Source: Haliclystus octoradiatus
Lineage: Eukaryota > Cnidaria > Staurozoa > Stauromedusae > Haliclystidae
DNA length: 64,000 bases
NCBI GenBank assembly: GCA_916610825.1
Contig: OU744453.1
Span: forward strand, 18,998,241 to 19,062,240
Direction: 5' to 3'
Below are positions 34,143 to 48,595 of this stretch, piece by piece (within the stretch, counting starts at the first letter, position 1; every line of letters begins with the position of its first letter). Below the pieces are notes generated by a model that made no database searches, was not told the origin of the DNA, and was given only the letters and a program-made list of their open reading frames with translations. Position numbers and translations under genes: made by a program.

Positions 34143-37100
34143 CTAATGTAGACAATAAACAAAACGATTTTAGTTATAAATCATCAAAGATCTGTAACAA
34201 TGAAAATTACTATATATAGCACCCACATATAAGATCTAGATAAATTGACCCCTACAGACACGAGGCCTTTATATCATGGTGGTTGAATTAGTAGAATAAT
34301 GATTTTCATATTATACAGTATAAGGTAACTATCTATAGTCAAGTACAGTAAGATCTGTATATAACAGCCACTCATTAGATATAGATAAATTGACCACTAT
34401 AGACAGGTGGCCTTTAATTACAGGGTTGGTGCAATAGAAATCCTCTAAAGTGACCCCTCAAGCTATAAACAGGTGGTCACTTTAAACTTTCGGTACAGGG
34501 TTGATTCAATAGAATATTGCTACGTAGGATATTCCTCAAATGCATTTTGATGGAAACGAATTGAACGTCAGGGGGTTAAAAGAAACGGGAATATAGTAAG
34601 ATAATTGACTTTCAGAAAAGGAAAACCGGAATTGGATATCATGAAAATGAAAATTCTGCATCATTTTTTCATAAAATATATAAATAAAATCGATTGAAAC
34701 TCAATACTATTCAATTAGGTATTCTGAACTATTGATGATGGATAACTGTATAACAGTTCAACTCATTGGAAGAAGAATATTTCAAGAAAAAGAAACAAAA
34801 ATATTTGAGCAACCCTGGTACTGTAATATCATATTAACACAGTGAAGCCTGTATATAACAGCCAGCTATGGAGGTAGACAAATTGACCACTATAGACAGG
34901 TGGCCTTACATACAGGGTTGATTCAATAGAAAATATTAATTTAGACACTGTAAGAAGGGGTGACCACTACATACAGGTTCTATATATAACAGCCAGCTAT
35001 GGAGGTAGACAAATTGACCACTATAGACAGATGGCCTTACATACAGGGTTGATTCAATAGAAAATACTAATTTAGACACTGTAAGAAGGGGTGACCACTA
35101 CATACAGGTTCTATATATAACAGCCAGCTATGGAGGTAGACAAATTGACCACTATAGACAGGTTATCTTTATATACAGTGTGATTGCTGCACCGAGGTAA
35201 TCACTATAACAGATTTATCTGTATGATAATTTTAATCTAATAGATCAAGTCATACATAGATTAATATTTCAATCTGTAGAAAGCAGCCAATATGAAATAT
35301 CGATTACAAATGTGACCAGTCAAAACAGGTGGTCTTCCAGCGCATGTAGAAGTGATTGAGCACATAACTACTTCCTTATACGAATAATTTCAATTAATAT
35401 GAAAATCAAAAATTAACTTATATTTTGAAGCTATGATCATGTGCAAAGACTGTTACTTCTCTTCAAACTTCAAACCATTAATAAAGTTTTTATAGAATTG
35501 ATAAACACCCAAAGCTATTATATTTCAAAAAGTAAATAGTTATTGTTGCTATTGGTTATGGTGTTTTAGAAAGAATATAATATTTATTTGAACTATTTGA
35601 AAAAAATCCCTAACGCTTGTTCAGTATTTCAAGGAAGCAAAGAAGTTCTCCTTTAAAACAGTTCGAAAGTTTGTCTAAATACTTATGTCTGTAAATGATA
35701 TAATTGATAGATAAACTTTACATAAATCATTTCCTGAAGTAATCATTTATAGTTTAGTTTTGCAAATGTCACATTAACAACATTGCAAAACATTGAGCAT
35801 TATTCGGTAGCAGTTACATAATAGTTATGTTCTAATCAATAACACACAAACATCATCTGTAGAATCATTATGTCATAACATTGAGAAATATTTGTCAAAT
35901 ATTGGCAATGATAAATATAATTCAGACGCACTTCAAAATTACCTAGCAAAAATTTTCAAGTGTCAAAACTCTCAACATCCGGCGCGTGACAACTCGTGAT
36001 TTATCCTATCAAAATTATAGTTACACCTAAACGCTAGTTTAGAATAAATAGGAAATGTATTGAGAATTAAATAACTTCTGATCACGGATCATAACAAAAG
36101 TCTATACTCACGATATCTGTACAAGTATTATTTAACAACACGTAAGAGAGTTATGAAAGAAACATTGAAAACATGCCGCAAAAAAGACCACAAAACAGCC
36201 AACAGGATTATATCTACAGGTGCAAAGATTAAATTTGAAATAAACAATGTAAATGTTTTTTGTATAACCAATAGCTCAAGATTTATCGTCATTAAGAGAA
36301 TTTAATAATCAATTCAATGTGTATTTCTATTGATGTCCTATAGTATTTTAGCACGCGCCAAATTAGTACGGTTTTATACAACACGCGAATACTAAAATGC
36401 GACTATTAAATTGTTGATCGCAGCTCACGCTATGCTATACACACGTTCTGAGATAATTCCGCAAAATAACATCAAGATTTCTACCGTGCAACTACAATAA
36501 TTACATGGTTATGTGACGATATTTGAGTGTAAACATTACAATAGCATACAGAGAAGGCATGAAAATTTCCATGAAGTTGCGAAAATTCTTTATGGTCTTC
36601 AAAGCTATATGTTGTTTACTAGTAAAGTTACTATTATCGATAAGCAAAAACTAAAAGTAATGTTTTGTTATTACAATAAACCTAGATATTCACAAAGGCC
36701 ACCCGTATATATTATTTGTTTGAACAAAAACAGCACCATAAGCAAGCAAAATAGTTCTAGTAGCAAGCAAACAAAACTAGACGGAATATCAACAAGAATC
36801 TAGCCGTTGTTTTCCTATCACAAAGAAATCACTCTTAGCTTAAAAAAACTGTCACTTCCTTCTTACATATCATCGAATGAAAACATATAGACCTTGAAGT
36901 TTTTATTATTCGCAAAAATTGAATTGAAATTTCCAATTTGAAAGGGGCGTAAAAACATGTTACATAAAAAAAAAATATTTTCAATTATAAATATAATTGT
37001 TGAAGTTATGAACTTTAACCCGTCAAATTGATATTTTTTGTAATTTTAAGTAACGTCATAATCAATAAACATTACTTTGATAACATTTAACTAGGAAAAT

Positions 37101-40100
37101 CCAAACAGTACACATGGCGTCACATCCTAAAAAGAAACTTGACGTTTATAATCTTACGTATCATATTAAAATAATATATTTTCTATTTAACTTTTGAGCC
37201 ACCTCCCACTAAATAAACTATATATTTTGAAAATTTGTGCAACAGCTTTTAAATGCAAGCGATTGTCGAAAACAAACTATCAAAACTTTTGCATAAATAT
37301 CATTAAACCACACCTGTCTCGCTATCAAATCATTCAGCTACACGATTGCGGCATATACACGTAACTGACATATAGTTTCTCTAACCTTTGTGAATCAACT
37401 TGTCAGCGTTGTGAAAATACACTACTGCTTTACATAAGTTAACACTTTCCAGCAACCAAAAACTCGTCGATAAAAGCTTCCTGTAAACCACTCGAACGGT
37501 AAAACAGTCTATCCACGCGACCAATTCAATTTCTGTTTTTTTTTGCCTGTCGTCCTATTGACTAAATCAATTTCCTTAACTCTTCAACTAACAATAATGT
37601 CGCATGTTTTTGAAGACTCTTCAGGTAGACATGTCCGCCGTTCTACATTGCATTACTGTATTGCTTCTCCGACACAGAATATTATCTCCATGGTGTTGAC
37701 ATAGTATTGCCAATACAGAAAAATACCACTTTGATTATATACATACACACAGATCAATCATATAGTCTGTAAATGAATAATTGAGTAATCAAGGCCATTG
37801 ATTAAATCCTTTCAAATACGAATAGATAAAAATTACTATCTTCAATAATAACTCACGAACTCTATTTCAAAACGAAATTTGGCTATAGATAGAAATACCA
37901 CTAAAGAAGTAAGCAAATTATTACAAAGCAAATTTTAGTCTCGCCAGCTCACGTTCTTTTAACATTTTGACTGGCTTCCGCTTTCACCTACGAATTCAAC
38001 TTATTGTTCGTCAAAGTGTGAGATATACATTTATCGCATAACACTGAACTCTGTAATTAAACTTAAAATCGTATTGTGCTATAATCGTATGATTTTTATT
38101 ATGAAATCGTAAATTTGATAACTGAATTATGGCAGCATTAATATTTCGAATATCAGATAAAATATTATTGGAAAATGATTGATTGTGAGCCCACCGTGGG
38201 GAAATTATAAAATTATCGATTTCATATCGTCAACGAATTTTCAAAATTCTTGATAAGATTGTGCATTGAACAGGACATTACAAGGGAACGTTGATAACAG
38301 GAACAAAAGACTTCTTTCAGTAGACTTCCTAAACGCTCAGTTAGCCCATACAGACAGAATTATTCACGAAACATAAAATAACGTGTATAGTATGTCACAA
38401 ACAAAAAAGTACTTTGGAAGCTCTCATGTTAATTTCCCTTCAATTCATTCCACATAGTGGTTGTTTGTTCATTGTCTGTATTGTAGAAATGATACTAAAA
38501 TTAATTATCTACTACACTACACTTGAATCCGTGCTTGAAAAACCACGGTTAAAACAGCGTTAATTATTTGACGAACGATACTGTAAATTAAAAGGGTCAA
38601 ATCGTTTCGTGAACAATGTTTCCATATCATTAACCAGAAACCATTAAATTATACTACAGCAAACGTACAATCCGCTTATTAACTACATTTCTACAAACAT
38701 GGTTATACTTCCTTTTCGTTAAATAATCGTTACTTTCAACTTCCAGTCAAAACCATACTCAAACAAACAAAAAGTACATTTTTTTTATCTCCAAACGAAA
38801 AGAGTAAAGAGTGTTGATTTGTATTAATTTTGCGAACGCATTTAACAATGCATAATTCATAATAAAACCTAAATTGATTACAGATGCAATATAATATAAT
38901 AAACGTTTTATATAGATTGGTTTTTATGACATACCTTATATTTGAACAGCAAAATATCGCGTCCGTCGAAATTAAATCTGACTCGAATAGGCGATTATTA
39001 AATTACAAAAGGTTTGTTCTTGTACAAAATTAATAACTCTTTAGCATAACATCTTTTAATTGTAATCATTTTTCAACCCATGGCTAATCAATCTTTCATT
39101 TTCCAATTATATTATGTAATAAGCCTTCGTAAAATGGTGATTTTCCGTTAATAAACTCCAATCTTCCTTCGGGTTAATATCTCCAAGTCAAATCGAATAC
39201 ACTTCTTTCCCGATAGAGTAAAGAGACCATAGTATGCCACGCATCTGATTGGCTCATAAGTCGGAGTGATTGATAGGTGCCAAGCGATGGGGTCTACAAC
39301 TATCACAGAGCGGCGAGAACTGTTCAGTATTTACCACTTGCAGTAAATATTTTATTATCTTGACTGAGTAAGAAAAGCGAATTCCCAACCGTGTTTGATA
39401 TAAACCACAAGTAGGTCAAACTTGACCCAGTCTGAAAGATTACAGTGAGAAATTCATTGTCAAGTTTTCACGTTTGATTAATGTACCGTAAAGAAACAGT
39501 AGTTGATCACGGTGAATGTAAAATCTTGTTTCATGCAAGCACACCGGCGTGGCCATCTCAAAAACTGTGATAATTTGTAGCGTCAGATACTAATCGCTTG
39601 CTCACTGAGAATCAAGACACGCGGTGTTTTTCTACTCTGTCGAGCACCACTCAATGTATACTTTAGTTAAAAAAAAATGTCCAAAAGATGCAGCTACGAT
39701 GAAATAAAATATGTACGTCTTTGTTATAATAATAGTAAAGGTCACTATTCAACTCAAATTCCAAATGTTACTTTATTTACTAAAGGGATCATTTAATCTG
39801 TTCTGAATGTCTTTGCGGCATTTTATGTTTAAAGATGTCATTTTGACAAGCAAGTCTTTCTCTCGGATTACACTTGGATTGCAATTTAATCGAGTTCTCT
39901 TTGAATATCTATGTCAACTTTTTACCTTTTGTGATGTACATTCCTTAAAAGCATAAATCCTTAGCGAACCTGATCCACGCTTCGCTTCATTCAACATACA
40001 TTCAAACTATATAATCATGTAAAATATAAATGTTCATATAAAGTCACAATATAGGTATATATTTTGTCCGTTGTATATGGCGACGTCTACTAAACTACGA

Positions 40101-43100
40101 ACAAATTGTCTGTTCCTAAAATAAAAAGATTATGTTCCACAATTGCGGTCGATTGTTAGTGGTTTTCATTTAGATACAATATACATGCACGGGTTCTAAG
40201 TTGATCGTTGCTAAGTAACCATTCAAGCCAACCTGTATCTTCTATTGCAAAAAATGTCATTTTGCTTTGAAATGGTTAAGAATAGAAAACATGTGCGTTC
40301 GAACTCTTAACCACGTGTTATCTATAACTGGAATATATGTTACAGCGTCTTTTATTTGCTGAAACTCTCCAGAGGCTTATCATTTATTCCCTTAATCGGT
40401 AAATGAGTATTTTTGTGGCTAATCAAAGTGAGCTACTAAAACTGTTAAACTGTGAGAGGCGGCATTATAGATCCAACACTTTGCTTAAGTGCTGACAGAT
40501 TTTGTCAGCGACTGGCGCTGGGTTGGCGCGTGCTAAAATGCTCACAGACAGTGAAATGACGGTGTAGACAACGGATTTGCAACGGTGTCAGTTATAATAC
40601 GGGTTGTGTCTCGAATCACTGTTATAGCTTTATAACAACTAAAAATTTTAATTTTTATGTTTTGTTTAAGTATGTCTATATGCTAACGGAGAAAGAACGA
40701 GTAATTTCACCATATGAATATAGTAACATAGTCAAAATATCTCTGGATAACAATATTGTCATTTTACACTATCGGATAAACAGAAATGGCCGATTATCGA
40801 CAAATATTTTAGGGTTCGTTGATAGCCGATAATGGTTTATTTTCCATGATCCTCCACGAGACTATATAGGATAGGCATATATACTAATGTGAATGTGAAT
40901 AGCCATTTATGAATTGTTTGATACGTTCTAATAGTACGTAGAAGATAAGCCTATATGTGCATATTGTTCTATGTTGCAGTCCCGGATTGCAGTATATATA
41001 TTTGGTCAAAAAACTGGGATCCTATACATACACCCATCATATACAGGATACTATATATATTTAATGCTGTGATTTTGTTGATATATGCATATAAATTATA
41101 AGCTGGTAATATCTTCCATAGATATAATTAAGTCATAGAATTAAGGTCATTCCCCGGGGGTCATTCACCCGGCAATTCATGAGCTACTGTCATTTATGAT
41201 TGAATCCATCATTTAGATGATAATCTATCTGTATTCGGACTGTATTTATTTGCAACAAGCTGATTTATACGAATTAATTGAAAAGCTATTTAATTTATTA
41301 TAAATCAGTCAAGCACATAGACTCAATTCTCATACATGATGGTACTAATATTATTATACGTATGCGATTTTTGTATTTTGTAATTATAAGCCTATTGAAT
41401 GATGCATATTTGTATTTATGATAATATTGTAGCTATATATCATAAAGAGATTAATTTTATCATTTTATTTATTGAAGCTTGCCATAGCAATAAGCATCTT
41501 CGCATTTCTGTTTTGAAAATACGGTATAGCTCCGGGGTATAGCTAGTGTACAACTAATAACATTTGACGTTACCAAATATATACCGTCCCATATTGGGAT
41601 AGGGCGTTGGTATGAATGTCTCCTATATATGAATGAGTTGATTGATTTATAGGAATGGTCCTGTCTAGTAGGGTGGTCCACTTAATTTGCCATCCCTCTA
41701 GTCTTGGGTGGCGATGTAAGCTAGTATTATTGCTTTTTCGCGGCGAGGTGATGATCGTAATGCCCGGATACCCTTTCTGATACCAAACCAATAATGAAAC
41801 CCTACGATGCAGAGGTTGAAGTGAAGAAGTCAAATCCAGAACCAGTGACGGCATAAGTGGAGGCACGTACTGTTATACAAATAAATGGAACGTTATAAGC
41901 AAGGTACTCATAGTAATTTATGAAGAGTTTGAATGTATGAAAAATGGGATTAAAATTTTTTTCAATTTTATATGCGATCTTAAACAAATCCACGGTTACC
42001 TTGTTACGGTTATCATGTTTTACAAGTGTTCTTCTTTTAGTGTCAATTATTCAGCCCTGTTCAGAACTGACTGTTCTACAAATAACAATGTATAGTTGAT
42101 GTTCGTATTTTATTCGTTCGTGTAATCCTTCATGATACAACTATGATCGGATGTACTTTAGTCGTGATGTCAGCGTAATATAACTGGCCACGCCCAAACC
42201 TAAATCGGCTCATAAATATTGCATACTCCAGTCCAGTGCCGTATATACTATAGTTTATTTAGATTGAATAGTTAGTTTAGTCAATTGTGCATACACGTGT
42301 ATGTAAAAGTGTTCAATATTAATTAAAACAGAGCATAAATAGATTTGGAAACAAGAATGAGGCAAAGCCTTTTTCATAATTGGGTGTTTCACTTGGATTT
42401 CAATTTGTTTTGACATATAACACACCGTATAAACACATTTTGATAAATAAAAAAGGTTCATTTTAATTGAATTAGATATACTATATTATGGAGCCTTTGA
42501 ATTTCATCTCATTTTCAATATTTAATCTTAATTTTATAAAAACCGATCATTTTTTAATCCATGCAAGACTCTTCCACATCAATGATTCTATTCTTAAAAA
42601 TGAACAAAATAGATTTAATAATATAATACTTTGGCGGTGTGTGAGCGTTATATGATAAATGGAAGGTCGTCCAATCTCAGAGAGCTGCAATGTAATAACT
42701 AACCAAGACATGTCTCTTTACCTTTCAGTGAAGGTATTCCGCTGTGTTTTCTATGATGCCTGATAATTTATGAATTAAAACAGATTAATTCACATCAAAA
42801 TGGGAGGAGACTATATTTATTTCGCTGTTGTACTTGCCCAACAACTAATTGGAATCTACACAGCGAACAATTAATAGTTATAAAAGAAAAGTAATAACAT
42901 CAAAAATGAGAGTTCAAATTAAAATTCCGCATACAACCCGTAGAACGAATAAAAGTAAATCAGTTCGATAACTATTAAATGTTTAAATAATTTCAAATGA
43001 CTTGAACAATTCTCTACTAATGCTTATAACTATTACATGGCCTTCACGCAATAAATATTTCTTACAATTGCCACACCCTAATTCGCTTTTCTTTATTCAT

Positions 43101-43910
43101 AAGGTGATATTAAGATACTCCTTGGTGACGCAAAACCTTGGCATGCTTTTAAGGGCTCAACGTTTTCAACCGTATATACTCAGTATAATGTAACTGTAAC
43201 AAATAGTCTCTGTTTAAACTTCTTCAAATTAAAGACCCGATGGAGCTGTGTGTCTTTTAACACTTTAAACGTGACCCAACTCAACTCCGTGGTGATGATT
43301 GGCTAGAAATTAGGTTGTTCACGATACAGTATGCTATGACAAGAAGTATCATCCGAATAGAGAATTAAGAAAGGCTCTACCTCTTATGAAATGTCTATTA
43401 ATAAAATCATTAACTTAATGCACAACCATTTATAAATAACATAACGAATATGTTCATTTGCATGTGCGCGGGAAATAAATTTGTAAACTCCCTGTCTGAA
43501 TCATTAGTAAAATCAAAAATCCTTTTTTTCAAAAGAGGGGGCTATATGATGTGAATCTTTCCCTTTTTTGACAAGTATTTTCAACTAGGCCACAATTTAG
43601 CAAAAGTATCACGCATATATATACTTATCTTTTCATAATGTTTTGTATCGTGAATTGTGTTATTTACAAGTTTCTTTGTCAGCTATGTCTGACCGTGATT
43701 TGTGACCTTCTTTGTGTAAAAAATATATGTAAGGCGCGAAAGAGGGAAGGTACATTCATATAATGTAACTGTCTATATAATAATGATACTTATAATAAAG
43801 TATAGATAAGGTAATTATGGTTATTGTGATGCTGATCTTGATATAGCTATAATGAGAATTTATATGCAATGATAGTTGTGACTTCAGTTTTTAAATGCAT
43901 ATTATAAGAT
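34143..43910. other. 9.8-kb stretch upstream of the Ig-CAM, no gene recognised
   Basis: No exon with convincing splice sites or family similarity was seen on either strand. The left kilobase holds family P fragments (34200-34520) and a short array (34845-35215). The rest is AT-rich single-copy-looking DNA plus a SINE fragment at 41755-41800. It probably includes the Ig-CAM promoter and 5' non-coding exon(s); around 39240 a CCAAT-type motif (CTGATTGGCT) and around 42190 a CCACGCCC box followed by CATAAATAT are only weak hints. Confidence 0.5.
34845..35215. repeat. short second copy of the 131/132-bp array
   Basis: About two and a half units nearly identical to the intron array at 20525-21920 (GTTGATTCAATAGAAAATAY, CTGTAAGAAGGGGTGACCAC, CAGCCAGCTATGGAGGTAGA). 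Starts at a family P end (AGTGAAGCCTGTATATAACA). Confidence 0.85.
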
Positions 43911-44092
43911 ATTTCTTCGTCACCATGACGATTATGAGGATGACGTTGATTATTAAACGTATTTTATTACCTTTAGTACACTTATCATCATTATCTGAGT
44001 CTGATCGTTCTTCATGTTCATCAACAGCATGGTAATGGGGTGGACCAACGTTCCCTGGGCGTTGTAGGGTGTAACCTATACTTGCGCTCCAG
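43911..44092 (-). pseudogene. decayed fragment of the gene A cytoplasmic exon
   Basis: On the minus strand this region reads IGYTLQRPGNVGPPHYHAVD, then EERSDSDNDD, then KCTKGNK, against VGYTLPRPGDIGPPHYHTVD, EERSDSDSDNDDDDDDD-YLCCE and CTKGNRDP in gene A (48596-49471). DNA similarity continues past this into the His-rich region (TTCTTCGTCACCATGACGAT). It lacks the YLCCE part and the rest of the exon, and no flanking exons were found. Probably a partial duplicate of gene A, 5 kb downstream of it. Confidence 0.8.
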
Positions 44093-47000
44093 TTTATTTT
44101 TAAATGGATGCAGTAAATTGCAGTGAATGTTGGAAAGGTATTCCTTTTGTGATTACAGAATACATTATCACCGTTTAGAAGATCTTAGTTCCATTTTGAC
44201 AACTCAGATAATCTGGAAACCTTTTTGTTAACAATTCATAATAACTGCAATATTAGGCAAATGCAACAAAGGCTAAATAGAGCATTTTCGGGCTGCACAT
44301 AATTCAGCGGATTATCTATTCGATCCTGCTCTTTACATTTATAGAGTTCATTGGTCGATGGGATAAATTGTTTTCATTTAAGAAACTTCCTATCAAAACG
44401 TGACAAGATTTCAAGAAATTCTTACTGTTAAAATAAGAATTTAATTCTAACAATGCCAAATAAGTCTAATCAGAAGGCTGCTTAATTACGAGAAACTTTT
44501 TTGTTTTTTTGCAGGAAAATTTTTCTGTGTAGGCTTTTCAGATACTTTTCATCCTTAAATTTGAAATAATAGACTACGAATGCATTCATATGATCCAACT
44601 TTGTATATATACTGTAATGTTAGCTATCTTGCCATGTTGTTATAGCAATATATTGCACTTTGAATACTACACGATGGTCAGAAATTCAACAAGCAATATA
44701 GTTTTACTCCTCGTTTCTCAAAGTTTCAGGCCAAGATGATCACAGTATGTTCCTCTCTACCTTTTCAATCAAATATTTTCAATTGATTGAATCATATGAT
44801 CATACCGTAACCTTTTGATGTAAATCTTGAGTTTCAAACATGACTGTTTGCCCTCTATATTTATCTAGTCAAATAATACATCATATATTTGTTATTATAT
44901 ATCTAATAATATACATATATATTCACTTATATAATACTTGACATTCTAACTACATGCTTATTAGTAATTGAATTTATTCTGTAAACATTCTCATTAAATA
45001 GAAGACATAGATGATTAATAGATAATGACAATTATTAATATTTAAAACAGATTTACTTCTCACAGTCAGCAAGCAGTTTAACTTTATTTACCGTATTTCC
45101 TGTCTTTTAATACTCCGTATTGTATAATTCTTGTGCGTAGTATAGTTAATACTTTTCTCTGTCATATTTTGACTAAACATATAAAACTTACTTTCAGATC
45201 GGAAATTAAATATAAAAGAATCTAATTCTACAGTAGTATTTAAGGTGATACTATAATGGCACTAATCTTGGCACAGGAAGACAGCAATGGCTGGCCTCCT
45301 CTAACCTTTATTTAAATAGTTAATGCGCCATTGCACTCCATAACAGTTACTCCTAGAAAGGGCGTAGGCTTTCAGAAGGTTAAGGTGTAGAAAACTGACA
45401 CTAAGGATCTCCTACCTCAGAGTCTTAATATAATATCGGATTATACAACCCCTGTACTGACCATCAGTCGTAACTCATTCTATCCAATCAAATCGAAGGA
45501 ATTTAATTATTTGAAATATTTCTTAAAATAACTCTTTTGAACATTTTAGAGAGCACTGCAAAGCTTGTCCATTTTCAAATTCGTCAATTCTTCCATATTT
45601 TACAGTCAAAAATAACCGGTGTATAGGACTATCAGGAATTATGGATAGGCAGGAAATTTTTAAACGAAGGCATATGCAATTTACATTGGATTACGGATTT
45701 GATCCACTCCGGGTAACACCGGTACCCGCTCAGATCGTTATATGCTAATGTCAATAGTGAATTGTTTTGCGTTGCGCCCCATTTTCATGTTTTGATAAAA
45801 ATAAAATGTGTTCGACAATATATTTGGGGTAAAGGTGAAAATAAAAGCCTTTCAAACAAAAAAGTTACTTAATTCTACTTATATACGGCGGGAGATTTAA
45901 ACTATTGCGAAAAGCTTCAATTGGAATAAAGAATACTATATATACTCAAAATTATATGCATTTCATGCATTTGGAGAAAATAAAAGGTACGATAAAATGG
46001 AAAATTCAATGGTGGTGGATTACATATTTAAAAGAAGGTATTTATAACATATTTATGTTTATAATATTCAAATAATAGAACTTGAAATACATGTATCTGT
46101 AACTTTTGTTTGGCGTGAAAGTTCGAATTAGAATTTAAAACATAGTTCAAATTTTTCTAGGTCATAGAGAAATATATAAAACCCAGCGTTTTACTCACCA
46201 AACTCTGAATCGCTTCATGTTGACTCTTAAATTTGTATAAACTAGCATTTGTTTTACTGAGATTCTCTTCCAGACGATAACATTATATGTTTAAATAACT
46301 TACATAAAACTTTATGATAGAGTAACTCACCTTGCAATATGATGTTTGTTGGTTTTCCTTATAAAAACAGGTTAAATAATCATTAAAATTGAACATAATA
46401 ATTAGTTCTCCATACTACTGCACAATATTTCTAGACAAACATCCTACGAATATAATTATTTATTCATAAGTTTCAAACACCGGTTTATATACAATTCTTA
46501 ATCTTAAAATAGACTCATAAATATAGGTAAAAATATCAAGTAAAATGTCATAGAAAAAACATTATGTAACAAGTTGAAGAAATTCGAATTTAAAGACTTT
46601 AAATGTTATTCGTTCGTGGAAAATACTTCTGTTAGCTACTATAAAAAAATACATCAATAATATCATAGATCATAGACTGAAATACATTTTTCTCATGATA
46701 TTTATGTTAATCTGAGATTTAGAAAAAGCATTTGGGAACAGCAGGATGAATTCTAAATTTCAATTCTTATAAAAACGTCATTGAATAATGTAATGTATAG
46801 CTGACTGGTCTCTGAAAATCTGGGGCGTATATAAATGGCTTATGTCTCCTGGGGGGTCGATAAAGTCATTTCCAATTGACACTCGCGCCTGTGTAATAAT
46901 TGTATAGAGAAACATTCAGGCGATATATGTTTCTCTTCACCCATTTCTGACAGTGCACCCATTGCTAATTGTCTCTTACATCCCCTCAAAGTTCAACAAA

Positions 47001-48595
47001 ACTTTATCGCTACACTCACAGAACAATCCCACAGTTCACATCACATTGTTCCATCATCTATGATTCATCAAAACCTCACTTTTTAATCATTGATTTATCT
47101 TGAAACCTCTTTGTACAACCCTCTTAAAAACCGTGTAGTATGATATTGGCGGCCTTTTTTGCTGCGTCAAGCCCTCAAACATCAGTCAACATACCATTTT
47201 ATGTTACTATATATTACTATAACACGGAAATATCTTCCTGGAAACTTTTCTTCTGATACTGTTGGACGATCGTTGAATCAATTATAGTTGTGCCGGGCAA
47301 TCTTTACATCTTTGCCTCAACCACTGGCAACCTAAACCTAAAGTTAGTTTTTGAGTGTAAGCAATTGAATTCCTATAGGTACCTTGCACATCTTTAATTA
47401 CATTCATTATAATTAATCAAGCGCATTATTTTCTTCAAACATAATTTGTTTTGCTTTGCAGATGTGTATATTAATTGAGAACCGATTTATTAGTTACAAG
47501 CAATATTGAGAGCTGGGTATAGGACCTAGGTAAGTAAATGAGATTTTGTTGTGATCAAGCAACGTAATAATACTGCCATTTCAACACATACTTTGAAGTA
47601 CACGTATCCACTTATATCTAATATACTTTCTTGCCTAACCCATAACTACGAACATTTCTCGATTCTTATTGGCTATAAGAAAGCGAAATCTAAAAATGAT
47701 TTGTTGATAGAATAATCGAACAAAGTATTAGCCAATGAAAACATAGTGAAAATGGAAGTATTGAAATACTTCTCTAATGTACTTTATTCTCAAAATAAAC
47801 TTAGATAAATAAATCTAAAGATAACAATAACAATAAATACTAATAAATAAAAAATAAAATAAATCTGATCCAGACCATCATTCCATTTCTATCAGTTCAT
47901 TTTCAGTTGTAATTATTCTCTGCCGTAGTCCGATTCATATTGCAGTACTTTGGTTTATGAGGATTCTACGGGATCCGTTACTTGATGCAATTACACAGCT
48001 TAAATCAAAAGTTTTGCATAATAGTTGGATTCGGATCGAAGTTTGAACCCACCTTTTTCGAGAAAATTTAAGCTGATATGTGCTGATATTCAGAATGATC
48101 TAAGCCCCTTAATTCAAATTTACCTTGTCATGCGTTCATTTCAAATATACCTTGTCATATATCTACTTGACGAGCTTTCAAACTAACGAATCTCAAAGCA
48201 TCTAAGATATTCTAAATATTTTCTCATTATTTATGAAACAAAAAACACGCATTCTAGAATATTAAATCCTCTCTTCAACCTATATATACGTTAATTGTGT
48301 AATTATGTAAATATATGTAAATATATGTAAATATATGTAAATATCAATTATCGTTAACTATTCCAAAATTATGATTTTAATGCTACGAAAGCTATAAAGA
48401 TGCCAACAATTTATGTACAAATTTGCATAATTAATTCAAATCTCAATTTGTAAAATCGAATTATTTTCTGTTATCGATAATTAAAATAAATCATATTTGG
48501 GACTATCAAATGCACATAATTGAAACTTATTTCATTATTGTGAAGTACGTTATTGAATAACTTATATAATTAATATACAAAGATTTCTAATCGGA
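44093..48595. other. 4.5 kb downstream of gene A, no gene recognised
   Basis: AT-rich, no supported exon on either strand. A (GTAAATATAT)-type short tandem repeat lies at 48304-48345. It may contain gene A 3' UTR at its right end. Confidence 0.55.
48304..48345. repeat. 10-bp microsatellite (ATGTAAATAT)n
   Basis: About four copies of ATGTAAATAT in tandem, roughly 250 bp beyond the gene A stop codon. Confidence 0.85.
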
